From JACCZX01 sp963824935 (GTDB taxonomy: Bacteria > Pseudomonadota > Gammaproteobacteria > Burkholderiales > Burkholderiaceae_F), in NCBI GenBank assembly GCA_963824935.1, contig CAWGRF010000009.1, positions 167,187 to 231,186 on the forward strand: a stretch of DNA of 64,000 bases. Direction: 5' to 3'. The translations under genes and the position numbers were made by a program. Positions 30,817 through 39,066 of the stretch are shown piece by piece. How positions within the stretch are numbered: position 1 is the stretch's first letter; the number at the start of each line of letters is the position of its first letter. The notes below the pieces were generated by a model that saw only the letters and a list, made by a program, of their open reading frames with translations, did not search any database and was not told where the DNA came from.

Positions 30817-32460
30817 CTATACGACAGCTGCTGCGAGTGCCACGCCACCTCGCTGCGTTAGCTCACGCCACAGCTCCGGCATTGCGGCCGCCTCGCGCTT
30901 CATCATGATCCAGGCTGGCTGCTCCGATGCGCCGGATGTGAGAGCGAGGCTGGTCTCCACCAGCGCGCGGTCGGTAGTCGAGTCCATGACAAACACGCAA
31001 CGGCCAACCGCGCCCAAGGCCTTCAGCTGTTCGAGTTCAAAGACGCAGCCCGCATTAGCCTTGGTGAATCCACGCAGATCCATCAGCACGACGCGCGCAC
31101 GTTCGACCAGCGAGCGCAGCGCCGGCCGCCAGGTGTTGTCGAAACAAAAGAACTCGCCGACGCGAAAGCGTCCGTCGGGATCGACTCCGGCATCGAGCGC
31201 TTGCAGCCGACGCGCCAGATCGGTGGCACCGGAGACGTAGCGCGATTCAATCTCGCCGCGCACGAAGGCGAGCACCTCGTCGACATCGACCGAACGCAAT
31301 GCGAGGTCGGCACCGGCAATCATCGCGACCGGCCCTTCGAAGCGCCAGCGTTCGGCCACACGGTCGAACAGCCTTTCAGTGCGCTTCTGGAAGCCGAAGA
31401 CACGCAGCAGCAGCATCGTCGGGCCGCCGGCTCGAGCGCCAAGCCCGGCGGCGCGCAGACCCACGCGCACGGTGATCCAGTAGATCGCAAACGCGGCGCC
31501 ACTGACAAAGAGCGCCGTGGCAGCACCGTCGCTCCATTGCGAAACAAGGTGACTGGCAACGACGATCGCCCACCACGCGTCAACCACCAGTTGCACGTTG
31601 CTGAATCCGTGCTCCTGGTGCCGGCGCTCCAGATGCAGCAACAGCCACCACGCGAGAAGGCCGACCGGAACGCTTAGCAAGAGGAATAGCAAAGCCGGTC
31701 CGGTAAATACTCCGATGTTCATCACCAGCCACATCAGCATCGGGTTCGCTGTGGAGATGTCCTGCACGTTCGCCATCTGCCAGCGGTTGAAGCCGAGGAG
31801 CAGAAAGCTCAGCAGTAGCGCCATGACCAGAACGATGGGCAGGACGTTGCGCACACGACGCCGGCCGGTGATATAGACGAGCGCCAGCGGCGGTATTGCG
31901 TTGATTAGAAACAGCCCCGAGGCTTGCCAGGCATTGGCTCCCAAGCCCGCCATCGAGTAATTGCCGGTCATCAATCTGACGAGCGCGGGAAGCGCGGTGG
32001 CCGACAACACGACCAGCAACCATACAGCGATCAGCGCCACGATCGTTGAGCGCCGGCTCGCGGCCAGCAGGGCACAGAGCAAGACAATGGACGGAGCCCA
32101 GATCGTCATCCAATTGGCGAGCAGACCGGGCCACGACTCGGCGCCGGACTCCTGGACGATTTTCCAGGTGACCGGCAGCGCAAGCACCAGCGCCGACAGG
32201 CCGAAAGCCGCGCCATAGACCAGCGCCAGTCGTCGTCGCGTCGCCGATGCGTCGATTGCCGGGCGCACCAGCGGCGCGGGCGGCGCCACCGGTAACTCAA
32301 TGGACGGTGCGCGTTCGGCTTGCGCCGACGCGGTACGCATGGTGCGCGCGACGGCACGCCGATAGCCAGCCAGCAAGACCCAGGTCACGATAAACGAGGC
32401 GAGCACGGCGGTCGTGATCGCATGGATCAACTCGCCCGGTGCATTCGCTCCCACGCTCAC
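30817..32460 (-). CDS. Polytopic membrane protein with C-terminal cytoplasmic domain
   Basis: 547 residues from ATG 32460. I count one N-terminal segment (ITTAVLASFIVTWVLLAGY), a proline-rich cytoplasmic linker and then about eight further hydrophobic segments up to residue 350. The C-terminal 180 residues are soluble and look like an alternating beta/alpha fold (GPVAMIAGADLA; RARVVLMDLRGFTKAN; GRCVFVMDSTTD). No family recognised. The soluble domain has the look of the nucleotide- or protein-binding modules attached to TIR- and STAND-type membrane receptors, but I see no TIR box or Walker motif. It is divergent from the small gene at 32536. Confidence 0.6.
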   Translation of the reverse strand: MSVGANAPGELIHAITTAVLASFIVTWVLLAGYRRAVARTMRTASAQAERAPSIELPVAPPAPLVRPAIDASATRRRLALVYGAAFGLSALVLALPVTWKIVQESGAESWPGLLANWMTIWAPSIVLLCALLAASRRSTIVALIAVWLLVVLSATALPALVRLMTGNYSMAGLGANAWQASGLFLINAIPPLALVYITGRRRVRNVLPIVLVMALLLSFLLLGFNRWQMANVQDISTANPMLMWLVMNIGVFTGPALLFLLLSVPVGLLAWWLLLHLERRHQEHGFSNVQLVVDAWWAIVVASHLVSQWSDGAATALFVSGAAFAIYWITVRVGLRAAGLGARAGGPTMLLLRVFGFQKRTERLFDRVAERWRFEGPVAMIAGADLALRSVDVDEVLAFVRGEIESRYVSGATDLARRLQALDAGVDPDGRFRVGEFFCFDNTWRPALRSLVERARVVLMDLRGFTKANAGCVFELEQLKALGAVGRCVFVMDSTTDRALVETSLALTSGASEQPAWIMMKREAAAMPELWRELTQRGGVALAAAVV

Positions 32461-32535
32461 CCCCTCGACGGTTGTCGGATACTGCGGCCGGGTGCACAGT
32501 GCGCCTTAGTTCCGCCACTTCCGTCCGTGCGCACT

Positions 32536-32676
32536 ATGTCGAAGCCACCTGCCAGCGAGAAGCGCCTCTTGCCGGGATGGGCGCGGGTGGTGCTGCTGGT
32601 GTGGGGCATTGCGATGCTGCTGTTGTTGATGCAGTACGGGGTGCTGGCCGTGATGCTCGGAATGTTCCCCGACTGA
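32536..32676 (+). CDS. Small single-span membrane protein (46 aa)
   Basis: ATG 32536 opens 46 codons: a short basic start (MSKPPASEKRLLPGW) followed by one hydrophobic helix (VVLLVWGIAMLLLLMQYG) and the end MLGMFPD. It lies divergent to the polytopic protein gene at 32460, 75 bases away. Its last bases form the left copy of the direct repeat that bounds the transporter island, and the same 3' end recurs at 38596-38658. Function unknown. Confidence 0.5.
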   Translation: MSKPPASEKRLLPGWARVVLLVWGIAMLLLLMQYGVLAVMLGMFPD

Positions 32677-32690
32677 GCAAACGTTGAGGT
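32627..32690 (+). repeat. Direct repeat flanking transporter island, left copy
   Basis: 32642-32690 is identical over 49 bases to 38610-38658; the match extends left through TGATGCAGTAC with a short mismatch. It begins inside the 3' end of the small membrane gene and ends 14 bases after its stop. The two copies bracket the IclR/dehydrogenase/ABC-transporter genes. Confidence 0.85.
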
Positions 32691-32757
32691 TGAATCCGCT
32701 GAGGTCGACGGTCACCCACGTCGCGACCTGGATCATCGCGCCGTGGTCTTCGTTCAC
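32691..32757 (-). pseudogene. Truncated gene start at island edge
   Basis: Downstream of the IclR stop, a GTG at 32757 opens a frame with a coding look (VNEDHGAMIQVATWVTVDL) that runs straight into the direct repeat at 32690 and then turns into antisense of the small membrane gene. It looks like the first 22 codons of a gene cut at the island boundary. The family cannot be told from so short a piece. Confidence 0.35.
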
Positions 32758-32775
32758 GTTCCGCAGCGCGGACGT

Positions 32776-33556
32776 TCATGCGCCGCCGAGCTTAAGGGAT
32801 AGTTCGCGCGCTGCCGCCATCGCGCAGTCGCGCAGCTCGCGCAGCTTCGGCAGCGTGTAGCGCGAGGCGGGTCCCGGAGAGGCTGATGCCGCCGGTCACG
32901 CTGCGGTCCTTCTCGAGGACCGGCACCGCGACGCAACGCATATCGTCGGCGAACTCGAAGTCGTCGTAGGCATAGCCTTGCGCGCGCACCTTGCGCAGCT
33001 CGGCGCGCAGCCGCGCCGCGTTGGTAATCGTGTTGCGCGCCGTCCTGGGCAGGCCGCGCCGGATCGCCGCGTCGACCAGGGCGACGTCCTGGTAGGCGAG
33101 CAGCACCTTGCCGATGGAGGTGCAGTGCAGCGGCGCGCGGTCTCCGATTTGAAAGTCGATGGTCACGAGCTGCGTTCCTTTCGCCCGCTGCACCAGCACC
33201 GCGCAGTCCCGGTCGAGCACCGAGTAGTGGACCGTCTCGCCGCTGCGCGCCGAAATCTCGCGCAGGCACTCGCCGATGAGCTCGGCCTTCTCGTCGCCGC
33301 TCAGCAGCGGCCGGCTCAGGCTCAGGATCTTGTAGCCGAGGCGGTAGCCGCGGGTCCTCGGGTCGCGCTGGACGTAGCCCGCGTCGATCAGCGTCATCAG
33401 CATGCGGTACGCGGTGCTGCGCTCCGCGTCGATGACGACGGCGACCTCGGCCGCCGACATGGGCGCGCGCGCCTGCGACAGCACCTCGAGCACGTTCAGG
33501 GCGCGCAGCGCGGTGGCGCTCTTGTTCGGGTCGACGGTTTTGGGGCGCGTGCGCAT
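32776..33556 (-). CDS. IclR-family transcriptional regulator (frameshifted near C-terminus)
   Basis: About 259 residues. ATG 33556 (MRTRPKTVDPNKSATALRAL) starts a winged helix-turn-helix domain (SAAEVAVVIDAERSTAYRML) followed by the IclR effector domain (GETVHYSVLDRDCAVL; PLHCTSIGKVLLAY; GYAYDDFEFADDMRCVAVPV; TGGISLSG). One extra base at CCC 32873-32875 changes the frame; removing it gives GPASRYTLPKLRELRD, the usual IclR ending, with a stop at 32776. It is transcribed away from the aldehyde dehydrogenase and presumably controls that operon in response to the transported sugar or its product. Confidence 0.88.
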
Positions 33557-33649
33557 CAAACAATATTTGTACGCCGAGGGCGAGGCCGCCGCAAGTGGAT
33601 TGCAATATTCGTTTGCACTGTGTGATACTTGAACATCAGGAGGCGGGCC
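33557..33649. promoter_or_regulatory. Divergent IclR/dehydrogenase promoter region with candidate operator
   Basis: 93 bases between divergent starts. TGCAA(7 bases)TTGCA at 33601-33617 is a perfect inverted repeat and ACAATATTTGT at 33560-33570 is nearly palindromic; both are AT-rich in an otherwise very GC-rich island, the typical look of an IclR operator. An AGGAGG at about 33637 serves the dehydrogenase start. Confidence 0.5.
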
Positions 33650-35090
33650 ATGCAGATGCTCATCGACAGCGAGTGGGTCGACGCGTTGGAGGGGGCGGTG
33701 GACCCGATCTGCGACAAGGCCACGGGCGAGCTGATCGAGACCGCGCCGCGCGGCACCGCTGCCGACGCGGCGCGCGCGGTCGCCGCCGCGCAGGCGGGCA
33801 GGCGCGCGATGGCCGCGATGCCCTCCCACGAGCGCGCGGCGATCATCAACCGCGCCGCCGACGCGATCCAGGCCGAGCACGAGGCGCTGAGCCGCCTGCT
33901 CGCGCGCGAGAACGGGAAGACGCTGCGTGAAGTGCGCTCGGAACTCGACGCCGCGATCCGCATCTTCCGCGGCTACGCCGAAGAGGCGAAGCGGGTCTTC
34001 GGCCGCGCCACGCCGCTCGACTCGATCCCCGGGCAGCAGGGCTCGTTCGCGATCACGCTGCGCCAGCCGCGCGGCGTTGTCGCGGCGATCGTGCCTTTCA
34101 ATTATCCCGCCGAGCTGTGGGCGCACAAGGTCGCCGCGGCGCTCGCCGCCGGCAACGCCGTCATCACCAAGCCCCCAGAGGAGTGCCCGCTGACGATCGG
34201 CAGGATCGCCGGTCTGCTGCAGGACGCAGGCTTACCGCGCGCGGCGCACCAGGTGGTCACCGGCGACGGCGAGGTGGTGGGCGTGGCGCTGGTGCGCGCC
34301 GCGGGCGTGCAGATGGTAGCGATGACCGGGAGCACCGCCGCCGGGCGCCAGATCCTGCGCGACGCCGCCGACTCGCTGAAGAAGGTGCACCTCGAGCTCG
34401 GCGGCAATGACGCCACGATCGTGTGCGACGACGCCGACCCGCAGGAGGTCGCGGCCGCCCTTGTCGCGGGGCGTTTCACCAGCGGCAACGGTCAGATCTG
34501 CTGCGCGGTCAAGCGCGTACTGGTCGACCGCCGCATCTTCGCGCCCCTGCTCGCCGCGCTGGTCGAGAAGACGCGCGCCCTCAAGCTCGGCAATCCCCTG
34601 GAATCGGCCACCGACGTTGGCCCGCTCATCAGCGAGCAGGCGGCGCAGCGCGTCGAGGCGCAGGTGGCGCGCGCGGTCGCCGAGGGCGCCACAGTGGTGG
34701 CCGGCGGCGCTCGCCGCGGCGCCTTCTTCGAACCGACGCTGCTCAAGGACCTGCCGGCCGAGAGCGCGGCGCTGCAGGAAGAGATCTTCGGCCCGGTGCT
34801 GCCCCTCATTCCCTTCGATAGCTTCGAACAGGCGCTCGCGCTGGCCAACCTTGGACCCTACGGCTCTGCAGGCCGCCGTCTTCACGCGCGACCTGTCGCG
34901 CGTGATGCGCGCCTTCCAGGCGCTCGAAGTGGGCACGGTGGTGGTAAACCACAGCACCGCCATTCGGCTGGAGAACCTGCCCTTCGGCGGCACCAAAATC
35001 AGCGGCAACGCCCGCGAGGGGCTGCACGAGACGCTGCTCGACATGACCGAGGAGAAGACGCTGCTGATGAGCGGGGTGTTCGGGTCATGA
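33650..35090 (+). CDS. NAD-dependent aldehyde dehydrogenase (frameshifted)
   Basis: About 479 residues. The ATG at 33650 follows AGGAGGC. ALDH hallmarks: VVAAIVPFNYPAELW, KPPEECP, FTSGNGQICC with the catalytic cysteine at residue 284, ELGGND with the general-base glutamate, EEIFGPVLPL, and NLPFGGTKISG near the end. The frame breaks at about 34865; removing one T gives PYGLQAAVFTRD. It overlaps the next gene by an ATGA. It probably oxidises an aldehyde formed from the sugar imported by the downstream ABC transporter (lactaldehyde- or glycolaldehyde-type); substrate is inferred. Confidence 0.88.
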
Positions 35091-36571
35091 CGCCGTTCCT
35101 GCAGATGCGCGGCATCAGCAAGCGCTACGGCGGCACCCAGGCACTGCGCGCAGTCGATTTCTCGGCCAGCAGCGGCGAGGTGCACGCGATCGTCGGCGAA
35201 AATGGGGCCGGAAAGAGCACGCTGTCGCGCATCCTCACCGGTGCGATCCAGTCCGACGCCGGCGAGATACTGCTCGACGGCGCGCCCCCGGCGATCGACA
35301 GCCCGCTGCGTGGCCAGCAGCTCGGCATCCGCATGGTGCACCAGCATGCCAACCTCGTCCCTAACTTGAGCGTCACGGAGAACATCCTCCTCGGCGCCAT
35401 GCCGACCGCCGGGGTCCCGTGGTGGATCGACTGGCCGGCCGCGCACCGCAAGGCGCAGGAGATCCTCGAGGCGATCGGTTTCCGCGGCATCGACGTGCGG
35501 CTGCACGTCTCCCGCCTGAGCGCGTCGCGGCACCAGGTGGTGGAGATCGCCAAGGCGGTGGCCGTGAGGCCGCGGATCCTGATCATGGACGAACCCTCTG
35601 CCGTCCTCGCAGAAGACGACTTGAAAACGCTCTTCGCGCTGATCCGGCGGCTGCGGAACGAAGGCGTGCTGGTGCTCTACATCTCGCATCGCCTCGACGA
35701 GCTGTACGCGATCGCCGATCGGGTCACGGTGCTGAAGGACGGCACGCTGGTCGGCACCGTCGACCCTAAGCAGACCGACCGCGACGGCCTGATCCGGCTC
35801 ATGGTCGGCCGCACGCTGCAGGAGATCTTTCCCCGGCGGCAGCCCAGGATCGGCCCCGAGCTCCTGGCGCTGAAGGGCCTCGGCCGGGCGGGCAGCTTCG
35901 AGGACATCTCCTTCTCCGTCGCCCAAGGCGAGATCGTCGGCCTGTACGGATTGATGGGCAGCGGCCGGACCGAGGTAGCGCGCTGCGCGTTCGGCGCCGA
36001 TCGACCGAGCTCGGGCGACATCCTGCTCGACGGACGCACGCTGCGCCTCCGATCGCCGCGCGACGCACTGCGCGCCGGCATCGCCATGTTGACCGAGGAC
36101 CGAATCGGCAACGGCCTGGTGCCGGGGCTCTCGATCCGCGACAACGTCAGCCTAGCGAGCTTCGACGCCATGAGTCGGTGGGGCGTGCTGAATCGCGACC
36201 GGCAAAGCGCGCTCGTCCAGTCGAAGGTACGGGAGCTGGATGTGCGCCCGCGCGACATCGAGCGGCTGGTACGCATGCTGAGCGGCGGAAACCAGCAGAA
36301 GGTAGTGCTGGCGAAATGGCTGCTGACGCAGGCCCGCGTCCTCATGCTCGACGAGCCGACGCGCGGCGTCGATATCGCCTCTAAGAAGGAGATCTACGCC
36401 ACGGTGGCGAACCTCGCCCAGCGCGGCATGGCGATCCTGCTGATCTCCTCGGAGCTGCCAGAGTTGCTCGGCATGAGCGACCGGATCCTGGTCATGCGCG
36501 AAGGCCACCTGGCGGGCGAGTTCGCGCGCGCGCAGGCCACCGAAGAGAAGATTCTTTCGCATGCAAACTGA
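35087..36571 (+). CDS. Sugar ABC transporter ATP-binding protein, RbsA/MglA type
   Basis: 494 residues from ATG 35087, overlapping the dehydrogenase stop (ATGA). Two tandem ATPase domains as in RbsA: the first has Walker A GENGAGKST (37-45) and Walker B ILIMDEPSAVL; the second has a degenerate Walker A region (LMGSGRTEVARC), the signature LSGGNQQKVVLAKWL and LMLDEPTRGVDI. It energises uptake with the permease and binding protein downstream. The first domain has SASRHQVVEIAKA in place of a strict LSGGQ. Confidence 0.93.
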   Translation: MTPFLQMRGISKRYGGTQALRAVDFSASSGEVHAIVGENGAGKSTLSRILTGAIQSDAGEILLDGAPPAIDSPLRGQQLGIRMVHQHANLVPNLSVTENILLGAMPTAGVPWWIDWPAAHRKAQEILEAIGFRGIDVRLHVSRLSASRHQVVEIAKAVAVRPRILIMDEPSAVLAEDDLKTLFALIRRLRNEGVLVLYISHRLDELYAIADRVTVLKDGTLVGTVDPKQTDRDGLIRLMVGRTLQEIFPRRQPRIGPELLALKGLGRAGSFEDISFSVAQGEIVGLYGLMGSGRTEVARCAFGADRPSSGDILLDGRTLRLRSPRDALRAGIAMLTEDRIGNGLVPGLSIRDNVSLASFDAMSRWGVLNRDRQSALVQSKVRELDVRPRDIERLVRMLSGGNQQKVVLAKWLLTQARVLMLDEPTRGVDIASKKEIYATVANLAQRGMAILLISSELPELLGMSDRILVMREGHLAGEFARAQATEEKILSHAN

Positions 36572-37538
36572 GCAGGGCTTCGGTGCGCGCGCGGGGCGGT
36601 GGTGGTTTGCCGGCGGCGAGCCGCGCCTCAGGCTGGTGGACGTCAGCCTGATCGTGTGCGTCGCCGCGATCCTGCTCGCCACGACCTGGTTCGCCGAAGC
36701 CTTCTTCACCGAGCGCAACGTCATAAACCTGCTGCGCCAGGTCGTGGCCAACGGCCTCATCAGCCTAGGGATGCTGCTCGTGATCATGACCGGCGGCATC
36801 GACCTCAGCGTCGGCTCGCTGGTGGCGCTGGGCGGAGTGCTATTCGCCGGGATGACCGACCAGCTCGGCATCGGCCCGGCGCTCTGCATCGCCATCGGTT
36901 GCGGCGCGCTTGCCGGGATGGCGAACGGCGTGATCATCGCCCGCTTCAAGCTGCAGTCCTTCATCGTCACCCTCGCCACCATGGGCATCGTGCGGGGCTG
37001 CGTCTACCTCTATACGGAGATCCCCATCTCGCCTTCCCACGCGGGCTTCCGCGAGCTGGGCGCGACCCTGGTCGGGCCGATGCCGATGAGCATGATCATC
37101 ATGCTCGCCTGCTACGCGCTGATCTGGTTCTACCTCAATCGCACGCCGGTCGGCAGGGCCACGGTGGCGGTCGGCGGCAACGAGGAGGCGGTGCGCCTCG
37201 CTGGCATCAATGTCGGCGGCACCATCGTGCTGGCGTATGTGCTCTCGGGCGCGTTCTCCGCCCTGTCGGGCGCCATCCTGGTGTCGCGCCTGGGCATCGC
37301 CCAGCCGAGCCTCGGCATCGCCTACGAGCTCGACGCCATCGCTGCCTGCGTGATCGGCGGCGCCGCGCTAGGCGGCGGCACGGGCGGGGTTTTCGGCACG
37401 CTTTTCGGCGTGTTCACGCTCGGGCTGATCAACAACCTGCTCAACCTGGTCGGGGTGAAGAGCTTCTACCAGGACATCGTGAAGGGCAGCGTCATCATTC
37501 TCGCGGTGCTGCTCGTCGCGAAAAGGAGGACAAGGTGA
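36561..37538 (+). CDS. Sugar ABC transporter permease, RbsC type
   Basis: 325 residues from ATG 36561, overlapping the ATPase gene by 11 bases. Eight or more hydrophobic segments and the RbsC-type blocks VIMTGGIDLSVGSLVAL and GRATVAVGGNEEAVRLAGINV. It forms the transmembrane channel for the sugar imported by this system. Confidence 0.93.
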   Translation: MQTEQGFGARAGRWWFAGGEPRLRLVDVSLIVCVAAILLATTWFAEAFFTERNVINLLRQVVANGLISLGMLLVIMTGGIDLSVGSLVALGGVLFAGMTDQLGIGPALCIAIGCGALAGMANGVIIARFKLQSFIVTLATMGIVRGCVYLYTEIPISPSHAGFRELGATLVGPMPMSMIIMLACYALIWFYLNRTPVGRATVAVGGNEEAVRLAGINVGGTIVLAYVLSGAFSALSGAILVSRLGIAQPSLGIAYELDAIAACVIGGAALGGGTGGVFGTLFGVFTLGLINNLLNLVGVKSFYQDIVKGSVIILAVLLVAKRRTR

Positions 37539-37569
37539 AATCCATCTCTCAACAGAAGGAGGACTCGCA

Positions 37570-38511
37570 ATGAAACGCTTGACCGCACTCGCCATCTGCC
37601 TATCCAGCTTCCTGGCATTCGCCGGACCCGCCTTCGGGCAGAAGGAAACCCGAATCGGCATCGTCACGCTGCAGATGAAGGCGCCCTACTTCATCGCCAT
37701 GGTGCGCGCACTGGAGGCGGAGGGTGCCGCCCGCAATGTGAAGACCTTTGTCGCCGACGGCAACGGCGACGTGGCCAAGGTCAACGCCGACATCGAGGAC
37801 CTGCTCGCCAAGGGCGTGGACGGCCTGATTATGAACATCAGTCCGCTGGAGGCGCTGCCCGGCGGCATGGCCGCGATCCAGAAGGCCGGGAAGCCCCTTG
37901 TCCTGGTCAACCGCAGGCTGAAGGGCGGCGAGTACGACGCCTGGATCGGCGTGGACAACTTCAACACCGCCGCGGGCGTCGGCGAGGTCATCGCCCAGCG
38001 CATGGGCGGCAAGGGCAACTTGCTGATGATGCGCGGCGGGCCGGAGGACAACAGCACCGGCAACGCGCGCCGGGACGGCGTACTGTCGAAAGTGAAGGGC
38101 ACGGCGATCAAGGTGACCTTGGCGCCGGAGTTCGGCAAGTGGACCGAGGACGGCGGTATCCGGGTGATGGAGGACATGCTTGCAAAGCACAAGGACATCG
38201 ACGCTGTCTTCTGCGAGGGCGACGTCATGTGCCTGGGCGCCCAGAAGGCGATCGCAGATGCCGGCCGCTCAAAGCAGATCCTGATCTTCGGCTTCGACGG
38301 CCAGAAGGCCGCGATTGAGCAGATCATGAAGGACTCCAACTTCGTCGCCACCGGCGTGAACTCGGCCGACGCGATCGCCAAGCAGGGGTTCCAGACGATG
38401 ATGGATCTGCTCGCCGGCAAGAAGCCCGCGCAGAAGGACTCCTCGCCCCCGGTGGTCGTCGTCACCAAGGACAACGCCAAGCAGGTGTACAACCCGAAGG
38501 CGTTGTTCTAG
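37570..38511 (+). CDS. Sugar ABC transporter substrate-binding protein, RbsB type
   Basis: 313 residues from ATG 37570 behind AGAAGGAGG. A signal peptide (LTALAICLSSFLAFAGPAFG) precedes a type I periplasmic-binding-protein fold (IGIVTLQMKAPYF; DIEDLLAKGVDGLIMNI; DAVFCEGDVMCLGA; ILIFGFDGQ). It captures a sugar in the periplasm for the permease. The ligand (ribose-, galactose- or other) cannot be read from sequence alone. Last gene of the island's operon, followed by a strong hairpin. Confidence 0.92.
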   Translation: MKRLTALAICLSSFLAFAGPAFGQKETRIGIVTLQMKAPYFIAMVRALEAEGAARNVKTFVADGNGDVAKVNADIEDLLAKGVDGLIMNISPLEALPGGMAAIQKAGKPLVLVNRRLKGGEYDAWIGVDNFNTAAGVGEVIAQRMGGKGNLLMMRGGPEDNSTGNARRDGVLSKVKGTAIKVTLAPEFGKWTEDGGIRVMEDMLAKHKDIDAVFCEGDVMCLGAQKAIADAGRSKQILIFGFDGQKAAIEQIMKDSNFVATGVNSADAIAKQGFQTMMDLLAGKKPAQKDSSPPVVVVTKDNAKQVYNPKALF

Positions 38512-38539
38512 CCACAGCTCAGCTCGAAGTTACCAGCGC

Positions 38540-38569
38540 GTCCACCCGAAGCCTTGCCTTCGGGTGGAC
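38540..38569 (+). terminator. Hairpin terminator after substrate-binding gene
   Basis: A perfect 12-base-pair stem (GTCCACCCGAAG and its complement) with a six-base loop begins 28 bases after the stop codon. No T-tract follows, so it may act as a terminator or mRNA-end stabiliser. Confidence 0.65.
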
Positions 38570-38595
38570 CACCACCGGTCTCGGCGATCGCCGGG

Positions 38596-38658
38596 TGATG
38601 CAGTACCTGTGCTGGCCGTGATGCTCGGAATGTTCCCCGACTGAGCAAACGTTGAGGT
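38596..38658 (+). repeat. Direct repeat flanking transporter island, right copy
   Basis: 38610-38658 equals 32642-32690 over 49 bases. This copy holds only the 3' end of the small membrane gene plus 14 bases and lacks the gene's start. It marks the right edge of the island, about 6.0 kb from the left copy. Confidence 0.85.
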
Positions 38659-38948
38659 CGAAATCGCGGGTAGCTGAGAAGCCTATATCGGGCCCGTTCG
38701 CGCAGGTGCTTACTTCGCGGCGATCGTCTCGGTCGTACGCGAAGCAGATCGGAAGCCGATGACGCTTCGTCTTGTGCTGGCGCATCGCGCAGATGTTGGC
38801 GCAGGTAGGTTGATAGCTCCGCCGCATGTTGTGCGCAAGCGCGGAATCGCGCGCTGCGCCGTGAAAATTCGGCATGCCAAGAATGCAGGCTCGGAAATGT
38901 GTCGCGCTGCCTGACCGACGAGCAGCGCTGTCAGCTACTCACTTCATC
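38659..38948. other. Intergenic region right of island
   Basis: 290 bases with no supported gene. A short plus-strand frame around 38680-38880 has a mildly coding look (FAAIVSVVREADRKPM) but no start and no family. It may be a remnant. Confidence 0.3.
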
Positions 38949-39014
38949 GGATATTCACATCCTGCGTGCCGCAAAGCCATTATTCCCTCTGCAGCGGGGG
39001 CGCATTATTCTGCA
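38949..39014 (+). repeat. 66-bp repeated upstream element, copy B
   Basis: Second copy of the element at 12116-12181 (54 of 66 identical, no gaps), ending 52 bases before the TIR gene start at 39067. It includes CCATTATTCCC and ATTATTCTGCA. Confidence 0.6.
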
Positions 39015-39066
39015 CTTGTAAGGGTTTGATGTGCTCAAACGTCAGCGGGTCAGCTTACGGAGCGCC

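Noticed and set aside
34232..35926. 564-codon minus-strand frame across dehydrogenase and ABC genes
   Set aside because: Antisense to well-supported genes and lacks any motif.
32691..38595. Transposon or integrative element with its own recombinase
   Set aside because: No integrase, transposase or inverted terminal repeats were found between the direct repeats.
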